Below, piece by piece: positions 1 to 4,679 of a stretch of DNA of 8,787 nucleotides (position 1 is the stretch's first letter; each line of letters starts with the position of its first letter). The notes under the pieces are model-generated. The model did no database searches. It was not told the DNA's origin and saw only the letters and a program-made list of their open reading frames with translations. Source of the DNA: JAENVT01 sp031412355 (lineage in GTDB: Bacteria; Actinomycetota; Acidimicrobiia; Acidimicrobiales; Ilumatobacteraceae); assembly GCA_031412355.1 (NCBI GenBank), contig JANOCR010000111.1, forward strand, positions 1-8,787, in the 5' to 3' direction. A program made the position numbers and the translations under genes.

Positions 1-35
1 GCGACATCCGCGTTGAACGTACGACCTGACCGCCA

Positions 36-62
36 CCGACGGGGGTCGAGCCCTGCCGTCGG
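36..62. promoter_or_regulatory. GC-rich hairpin upstream of the transpeptidase gene
   Basis: CCGACGG (36-42) pairs with CCGTCGG (56-62). Inside, GGG (43-45) pairs with CCC (51-53) around the loop TCGAG, leaving only T54 and G55 bulged, so the stem is about 10 bp. No T-run follows on the right. The stem covers the expected -35 zone of the promoter whose -10 box is at 67-72. It could be an operator for that promoter or a U-less terminator of a rightward gene ending left of the window. The structure is read directly; the role is inferred. Confidence 0.4.
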
Positions 63-66
63 CTCC

Positions 67-72
67 TAGAAT
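67..72 (+). promoter_or_regulatory. -10 box of the transpeptidase gene, probably leaderless
   Basis: TAGAAT matches the TANNNT -10 consensus and lies 8 nt before the ATG at 81. A transcript starting the usual 6-8 nt downstream would begin at or within two bases of the start codon. No purine-rich ribosome binding site precedes the ATG (CGGTCGAC), which agrees with leaderless translation. I see no good -35 hexamer 16-18 bp upstream; the hairpin at 36-62 lies there instead. Confidence 0.55.
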
Positions 73-80
73 CGGTCGAC

Positions 81-905
81 ATGGATCGGCGTTGTGTCGC
101 TGCGGCGATCGTGGTGGTGCTCGCCAGTCAGGCCGCCGCCCCGGCCGCCGCCATCGCACCAGCCCGGGCGACACAGACGGCCACTCGCGATGTCGCGTTC
201 ACGCCCGGCGCAGAGTGCGATCTGGTCACCGCCATCTCGTTGTCGAGCAGACATCCGGCGACCAGGCAGTTCGTGATCGTCTCCACGGACTCGTGGGGAT
301 CGACCCTGGCTTCGCTTCAGGTCGTCGCCCGGTCGCATAGCGGCACGTGGCGGTGCCAGCAACCACCGGTCGCCGCGCGCGTCGGCAAGTTCGGTGTGCG
401 GCCACTCGCCGAACGCCGATCGGGCGATGGTACGACGCCCGCCGGCGTGTTCCCGCTCGGCAGCGTGCAGGCTTGGGACGGGCAGCAGTTCGAGTTCTTC
501 GGCAATCGCCCAGATCCCGGTGTGCGCGGCTCGTATCGGGTGGTGCGTGATGAGGACTGCTGGGGTGCCCGACCGAACACGGCGTCGTACCAGTCGCTGG
601 TCAACGCACCGGGTTGCACATCACCCGACGAGTGGCTGACCCGAATCGGCGACGTCTACGGCCATGCCGCCGTCATCGGCGCGAACCTGGACCCGATCTT
701 GGGCAACGCTCCCGGCGAGTTGGCGCTCGCTGCCGCCATCTTCTTGCATCGCCACTCGTATGCCGCGTCAGGCGCTTCGAAGCCCACCAGCGGATGCGTC
801 TCGCTGGCCCAGACCGACCTCGAGATCGCCATCCGATGGATCGACCCCGTGCTCGGCGTGCAGTTTGCGATCGGCGAGTTGTCGTGGTTGCGCGACTTCG
901 CCTAG
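81..905 (+). CDS. secreted YkuD-type L,D-transpeptidase family protein
   Basis: The 274-residue product begins with a signal peptide: MDRRC, then a hydrophobic stretch VAAAIVVVLA, then an Ala/Pro-rich zone with likely cleavage around residues 22-30. The mature part resembles the YkuD catalytic domain of the COG3786 type: GDGTTPAGVFPLG (116-127), then FLH (H223), and the nucleophile motif PTSGCVSL with Cys239. The usual HGC is SGC here, as in this subgroup. Family members make or remodel 3-3 peptide cross-links in peptidoglycan, outside the membrane. Other cysteines (46, 92, 160, 179) could form disulfides in an exported protein. The ATG at 81 is chosen because the signal peptide starts there and a -10 box sits just upstream. 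The 3' end, including the Cys239 codon, is overlapped antisense by the isomerase frame. The YkuD fold is well supported; transpeptidase activity rather than another YkuD activity is inferred. Confidence 0.85.
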   Translation: MDRRCVAAAIVVVLASQAAAPAAAIAPARATQTATRDVAFTPGAECDLVTAISLSSRHPATRQFVIVSTDSWGSTLASLQVVARSHSGTWRCQQPPVAARVGKFGVRPLAERRSGDGTTPAGVFPLGSVQAWDGQQFEFFGNRPDPGVRGSYRVVRDEDCWGARPNTASYQSLVNAPGCTSPDEWLTRIGDVYGHAAVIGANLDPILGNAPGELALAAAIFLHRHSYAASGASKPTSGCVSLAQTDLEIAIRWIDPVLGVQFAIGELSWLRDFA

Positions 906-1790
906 GCGTTCGTGTCCGGGGGCTGAGGTGGCTGGTCGCTCGAATCCGCCCATCAATCTGAACATGGCGATCGCACCACCGAAGAGCGCGACGCCGAACA
1001 ATCCGGAGCCGGCTTCCGTTCCGGCGAATGACACCCACACCGCGAAGAAGGCGAGTAGCGCGACCATCAACATCAGCGACATCACCCGTTGAGTGCCGAG
1101 GCGATCGTGGTAGGAAGAGATCAACGAGGCCAGAAATGCGGCGCAGGCGATGATGAAGATCCCAGCTAACAGCGACGTGCCTTCGTCGACCACGGGCGCG
1201 CTTTGGTCCGCCTGACGCAGCAGCGTCTTTTCCTGCAGATCGGCAATGTGGATCTCCGAGATCCTGATCGGCTCGTAGGGCTGATGATCTCCGACGGTGG
1301 GGGTGTCGGAGATCGCCTGCACGACGCCCATTCCCGCTTCGACGAACCCGATTGGTGTGTAGTCGGCGTCGAGTTGCGGGCTCGTGACGAGAGCGATCAG
1401 AAAGGTGGGAGCATCGCCCGGCTCGCCACCGTCGTACACGCTGAACGCGCCTCGCACGTTGCCGACCTTGTCCTGCTCGATCGCCAAACCGGCGAGTTGC
1501 GCCGAGCCCGCCTTGGCCACCAGCTGCATGTAGAACTCCGGCTCGACCCGTGTCACGATGGAGCCATTGAAGTCACCCGCAGCGAGGGCTCCGAGGAACT
1601 GTTCCACGTGCTTCGGGGCGTTCTCCGGCGCGAGGGCGATCAGGATCGGTCCGTTCGGCGTCGATAGAACGATGCGCGGATTCGTTTCGGGTGGTGTGTA
1701 AGCGGCGCAAGGCGCGGCCAACATCAGCGCTGCGATGCAGGTCAAACCACCGACGCCGGCCACGCGCCGGGCGAACCTAAAGCGCCTCAT
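768..1790 (-). CDS. exported cyclophilin-type peptidyl-prolyl isomerase with C-terminal membrane helices
   Basis: The 340-residue product has an Arg-rich signal peptide (1-30, ending LAAPCAA; Pro before the Cys argues against a lipobox). A cyclophilin domain follows (about 36-185): NGPILIALAPENAP (46-59), then TRVEPEFYMQ with R81, F86 and Q89 spaced like R55/F60/Q63 of cyclophilin A, and TFLIAL with F130 like F113. The positions of W121 and H126 appear to be Gln139 and Tyr144, so activity may differ. Three hydrophobic segments follow (about 206-226, 236-256, 262-280), anchoring the catalytic domain outside the membrane; cyclophilins are usually soluble or N-terminally anchored. The gene starts within the stop of the membrane-protein gene (ATGA, 1787-1790), so translation is probably coupled. 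The last 57 codons are hydrophilic, rich in A-ending codons, and 138 bp run antisense to the transpeptidase gene. A single frame change near 941-952 would give a stop at 902-904, so the true end is uncertain. Confidence 0.82.
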   Translation of the reverse strand: MRRFRFARRVAGVGGLTCIAALMLAAPCAAYTPPETNPRIVLSTPNGPILIALAPENAPKHVEQFLGALAAGDFNGSIVTRVEPEFYMQLVAKAGSAQLAGLAIEQDKVGNVRGAFSVYDGGEPGDAPTFLIALVTSPQLDADYTPIGFVEAGMGVVQAISDTPTVGDHQPYEPIRISEIHIADLQEKTLLRQADQSAPVVDEGTSLLAGIFIIACAAFLASLISSYHDRLGTQRVMSLMLMVALLAFFAVWVSFAGTEAGSGLFGVALFGGAIAMFRLMGGFERPATSAPGHERLGEVAQPRQLADRKLHAEHGVDPSDGDLEVGLGQRDASAGGLRSA

Positions 1791-2875
1791 CGCCGGCCGC
1801 TGACAAGTCGAAGCGATGACGAAAGTGGTGATCGTGCCGTCGGATTACGCAACCGCCAGATCACCCCATCGACGAAGAAGTGGTGAATCTGAATTGCTGC
1901 GAGCATCACCGCGGTGCTGAACGCCAGCGGCTGGCCGAAATGCACGCCGAGGTGCGGCAGGCCCCAGAACAGTGCGTAGCCGCCGGCGATGTTGATAGCC
2001 ATCCAACGCGCCGACTCCGACCATACATAGCGAACCGACGGATCGCTCTCACGCCTCGTGAGCCCTTCTCTCAGCTGGACGCTCCAGGCAATCAGGAGAT
2101 ATTGCAGCGAATGGAAGAAGGGAACCATGTAGCTGAACTGACCGGCCGGAGTGGCCACGAACCACACGTACTGCGTGAACGCCGGCAGCAACACGATCAA
2201 CGGGATTCGGGACCCGCCGTTGACGACCTTCCAGATCAGCATTGCGATCGTGGCCGCAAGGGCCACCCACATCATCTTGGTCAGCGTCTGCGGTAACCAT
2301 GCCGGCACACCAAGGGTCGGGTATTGCACACCGTAGAAGGGGTTGACGTGGAGACCGACCTCGGCCCAAGCGCTTTGCACCGCAAAGGTCAAGAAGATGA
2401 ACGCGGTCAGGCAGTGCCGAAGCCAGCCGTCGATCACGAAGCCCGCTCGGCGGGCGTAGACCATGGTGATGCCCAGTGTCTGTCCTGAGAAGTGGTAGGG
2501 CGACCAGAGCAGGTACAGCTTTATGAACAATGGCGCGATGGTCAGCGGCGACAGGTAGCACCCGACGACTGCCGCGAGCATGACCAGCGGAGTGGCGTAG
2601 CTGGTCAGCGGGTATTGGGCGATAGAGGACCTGGAGTGGTACAGCCGGTAGTTGGTCGACGCAAAGTGCGGGTAGTTGCACACCCACACGAGCGTTGCGG
2701 CGATCGAGACCACTGACGGCGAGGCGGCGAGGTGCGGACGGAGGCGGAAGATGGCGTAGAGCAGCAGCGATGCGCCGCCGATCAGCATCGCATCGACCGG
2801 CGCATTGACGAAGTAGCGGTCGGTCGTCTGAGTCCGCGCCCGTGGCGCAGAGATCGTCAACGTGCCCATGCTCAT
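1787..2875 (-). CDS. multi-pass membrane protein with conserved-looking histidine motifs, function unknown
   Basis: The 362-residue product has roughly eight hydrophobic segments (for example about 27-43, 53-66, 94-114, 155-170, 200-216, 225-240, 291-305, 318-330). Histidines lie in or near several of them within distinctive motifs: NYPHF (H70), YRLYH (H80), WSPYHFSGQ (H128), FFHSLQY (H255) and IHHFFVDGVIW (H331, H332). This pattern is what one sees in polytopic metal- or heme-binding enzymes such as the Brp/Blh or desaturase types, but I cannot assign a family. The frame stays open to an ATG at 2965. I prefer 2875 because the extra 30 residues are Gly/Pro-rich, an AT-rich -10-like patch lies inside the extension, and GGGGTGA precedes the 2875 ATG. 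A second ATG two codons on (2869) is also possible. The gene is the first of a leftward pair with the isomerase, overlapping it by 4 bp. Confidence 0.75.
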   Translation of the reverse strand: MSMGTLTISAPRARTQTTDRYFVNAPVDAMLIGGASLLLYAIFRLRPHLAASPSVVSIAATLVWVCNYPHFASTNYRLYHSRSSIAQYPLTSYATPLVMLAAVVGCYLSPLTIAPLFIKLYLLWSPYHFSGQTLGITMVYARRAGFVIDGWLRHCLTAFIFLTFAVQSAWAEVGLHVNPFYGVQYPTLGVPAWLPQTLTKMMWVALAATIAMLIWKVVNGGSRIPLIVLLPAFTQYVWFVATPAGQFSYMVPFFHSLQYLLIAWSVQLREGLTRRESDPSVRYVWSESARWMAINIAGGYALFWGLPHLGVHFGQPLAFSTAVMLAAIQIHHFFVDGVIWRLRNPTARSPLSSSLRLVSGRR

Positions 2876-2901
2876 CCCGTCACCCCAGCCATGTCGGCTT
2901 A

Positions 2902-2907
2902 AGACTA
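2902..2907 (-). promoter_or_regulatory. possible -10 box of the membrane protein-isomerase operon
   Basis: On the minus strand this reads TAGTCT, followed by TTAAG, in a small AT-rich patch of an otherwise GC-rich region. It fits TANNNT and would start a transcript near 2895, leaving a leader of about 20 nt that contains GGGGTGA ahead of the ATG at 2875. The -35 region (TGGTGG at 17 bp spacing) is poor. If real, it rules out translation from the ATG at 2965. Confidence 0.35.
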
Positions 2908-2942
2908 GTCCGCCGCCATTCTCGCCACCAGGGGGAGGGTGA

Positions 2943-2969
2943 CAAATGGACCAAATGGCCCACATGACC
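2943..2969. repeat. three 9-bp tandem repeats in the divergent intergenic region
   Basis: CAAATGGAC (2943-2951), CAAATGGCC (2952-2960) and CACATGACC (2961-2969) abut without gaps. Units 1 and 2 differ at one base; units 2 and 3 differ at two. They sit about 36 bp upstream of the proposed leftward -10 box and about 60 bp upstream of a possible rightward one, inside the 193 bp gap between divergent genes. Tandem same-orientation sites of this kind can be regulator binding sites; that role is inferred. Confidence 0.45.
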
Positions 2970-2973
2970 CGAA

Positions 2974-3005
2974 GTCGGTCACCCAGTCAACCGACCGGCG
3001 GTCGG
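2974..3005. promoter_or_regulatory. GC-rich dyad, candidate operator between divergent genes
   Basis: CCGACC (2991-2996) and GGTCGG (3000-3005) are perfect inverted arms around GGC. A further GTCGGT at 2974-2979 is inverted relative to ACCGAC at 2990-2995, giving three related half-sites in 32 bp. The cluster lies 64-95 bp before the acyl-CoA synthetase start. A dimeric repressor of the TetR or FadR kind often binds such sites near fatty-acid genes, but no regulator gene is in the window, so this is only a candidate. A TAACGT at 3032-3037 could be the synthetase -10 box, although no matching -35 is seen. Confidence 0.3.
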
Positions 3006-3058
3006 CCCACGCCGTTGTCGCAGGGCCGGGCTAACGTGACGTCGCACTGACGACGACC

Positions 3059-3064
3059 GGGGGA
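3059..3064 (+). promoter_or_regulatory. ribosome binding site of the acyl-CoA synthetase gene
   Basis: GGGGGA lies 4 nt before the ATG at 3069 and is the clearest Shine-Dalgarno-like stretch in the window. It favours this start over the in-frame ATG at 3084, which has no purine run before it. The gene therefore appears to be translated from a leadered mRNA, unlike its neighbours. Confidence 0.5.
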
Positions 3065-3068
3065 ACAC

Positions 3069-4679
3069 ATGCAGCTCAGCACGATGCAGGACTATCCGCT
3101 GACGATTCGACCAATTTTCGAACACGGGCGCACGGTCCACGCCAACAGCAAAGTCATCACGTTCACCGGCGACGGGTACGTCGAGGCGACCTTCGCCGAG
3201 GTGGCCGATCGCGCCGATCAGTTGGCGGCAGCGCTGACCCGCCTGGGTATTCAGCCCGGAGACCGAGTCGGGACGTTCATGTGGAACAACCAGACCCATC
3301 TCGAGGCCTACCTGGCAGTGCCGTGCATGGGTGCGGTGCTACACACGCTGAACATCCGGCTGTTCCCCGACCAACTGAGCTACGTCATCAACCATGCCGA
3401 CGACCAGGTGATCATCGTCGACGCATCGATCATCCCCCTGCTGGTGAAGGTTCGTGACCAACTGACCTCGGTCAAGCACATCATCGTCAAAGGCGATGGC
3501 GATACCTCGGCTCTGGGCGAGACGTTGGACTACGACACCCTGCTGGGCCTCGAGAAGACCGGCTTCGCCTACCCCGATCTCGACGAACGCACGGGCATGG
3601 CCATGTGCTACACGAGCGGCACGACTGGAAATCCGAAGGGGGTGATGTACAGCCATCGCAGTACGTTCCTGCACTCCCTGATGGTGACTTCCACCGCCAA
3701 CATCGCTCTCGCCGAGAACGACCGCATGCTGGTGATCGTGCCGATGTTCCACGCCAACGCGTGGGGAACGCCGTACGCGGCGTGGATGGTCGGTGCCGAT
3801 CTCGTGTTCCCACAGCAGTTCTTGCAGGCAGCGCCACTGAGCCGGATCATCGAAGAGACCCGCCCGACGTTGACCGGCGCCGTGCCCACGGTGTTGACCG
3901 ACCTCTTGAACAACGGACGGGCGGCCGATCTGTCGTCGCTGCGCTTGGTGATGTGCGGCGGCTCGGCCGTGCCCCGTGCCCTGATCGAGGGATACCTCGA
4001 CGTGTTCGGTGTTCCGATCGTGCAGGGCTGGGGTATGACCGAGACCAGCCCGGTGTGCGCGATCGGACATCCTCCGAAAGACATGGGTGACGACGACGAG
4101 GTCACATGGCGTACACGTACCGGCCGAATCCTGCCGGGCGTCGAACTGCGCATCACCGACGACACAGGCGCAACGGTTGCGTGGGATGGCGTATCGCTGG
4201 GCGAGATCGAGGTGCGCGGGCCGTGGATCACGGCGTCGTACTACCTGGTCGACGATCCCGAGAAGTTCCACGACGGTTGGCTGCGCACGGGCGACGTCGC
4301 CTCGGTGTCGCCGAGGGGGTACGTGATGATCAGCGACCGGGCGAAGGACGTGATCAAGTCGGGCGGCGAATGGGTGTCGTCGGTTGACCTGGAAAACGCC
4401 CTGATGGGTCACCCCGACATCGCCGAGGCCGCAGTCATCGGCGTTCCCGACGAGCGATGGGACGAGCGTCCGCTGGCGTGCGTGGTTCGCAAGTCGGACT
4501 CGGAGGTCACGGCGGCGGAATTGCGCAGCTGGCTCGCCGAGCGCACCGCCAAGTTCTGGCTGCCCGAGCGCTGGACGTTCATCGCCGAGGTGCCGAAGAC
4601 CAGCGTCGGCAAGTTCGACAAGAAGGTGCTGCGGGCTCGCCACGCCGCTGACCAACTCGACGTCGAGACCCTGGTCTAG
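3069..4679 (+). CDS. AlkK/FadD-type fatty acyl-CoA synthetase (AMP-forming)
   Basis: The 536-residue protein carries the full ANL adenylating-enzyme motif set: phosphate-binding YTSGTTGNPKGV (181-192), MFHANAWG (226-233), GWGMTE (320-325), GWLRTGD (403-409), the hinge SDRAKDVIKSGGEWVS (422-437), and the catalytic C-terminal lysine in TSVGKFDKK (K515). Length and the N-terminal MQDYPLTI match medium/long-chain fatty acyl-CoA ligases of the AlkK type. Such enzymes convert a carboxylic acid, ATP and CoA to acyl-CoA, AMP and pyrophosphate in the cytosol or at the membrane, feeding beta-oxidation or lipid synthesis. Chain length cannot be read from the sequence. No beta-oxidation genes flank it; it stands alone, divergent from the membrane-protein operon. 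Its TAG stop overlaps the aminopeptidase stop on the other strand. All catalytic residues appear intact. Confidence 0.93.
   Translation: MQLSTMQDYPLTIRPIFEHGRTVHANSKVITFTGDGYVEATFAEVADRADQLAAALTRLGIQPGDRVGTFMWNNQTHLEAYLAVPCMGAVLHTLNIRLFPDQLSYVINHADDQVIIVDASIIPLLVKVRDQLTSVKHIIVKGDGDTSALGETLDYDTLLGLEKTGFAYPDLDERTGMAMCYTSGTTGNPKGVMYSHRSTFLHSLMVTSTANIALAENDRMLVIVPMFHANAWGTPYAAWMVGADLVFPQQFLQAAPLSRIIEETRPTLTGAVPTVLTDLLNNGRAADLSSLRLVMCGGSAVPRALIEGYLDVFGVPIVQGWGMTETSPVCAIGHPPKDMGDDDEVTWRTRTGRILPGVELRITDDTGATVAWDGVSLGEIEVRGPWITASYYLVDDPEKFHDGWLRTGDVASVSPRGYVMISDRAKDVIKSGGEWVSSVDLENALMGHPDIAEAAVIGVPDERWDERPLACVVRKSDSEVTAAELRSWLAERTAKFWLPERWTFIAEVPKTSVGKFDKKVLRARHAADQLDVETLV
4650..4676. terminator. dyad at the convergent gene junction, possible bidirectional terminator
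   Basis: A perfect 12-bp palindrome CTCGACGTCGAG (4656-4667) is framed by the inverted arms GACCA (4650-4654) and TGGTC (4672-4676). In RNA this gives a 4-bp stem with loop ACGT, a 1x4 internal loop and a 5-bp outer stem, on either strand. It lies in the last codons of the synthetase gene and directly abuts the shared stop at 4676-4679. No T-run follows on either side, so classical intrinsic termination is doubtful. Confidence 0.3.

Noticed and set aside
899..908. 10-bp perfect palindrome CGCCTAGGCG at the transpeptidase stop, considered as a terminator
   Set aside because: The symmetry does not extend outward, it has no loop and no T-run. Its interest lies only in the CTAG stop arrangement reported separately.
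1203..2296. Plus-strand open frames at 1203-1667 and 1880-2296
   Set aside because: They lie antisense to the isomerase and membrane-protein genes, show no signal, motif or ribosome binding site, and have the composition of shadow frames.
2876..2965. 30-codon extension of the membrane protein to the ATG at 2965
   Set aside because: Gly/Pro-rich, low-complexity translation covering a tandem DNA repeat and the likely -10 box; a better-supported start lies at 2875.
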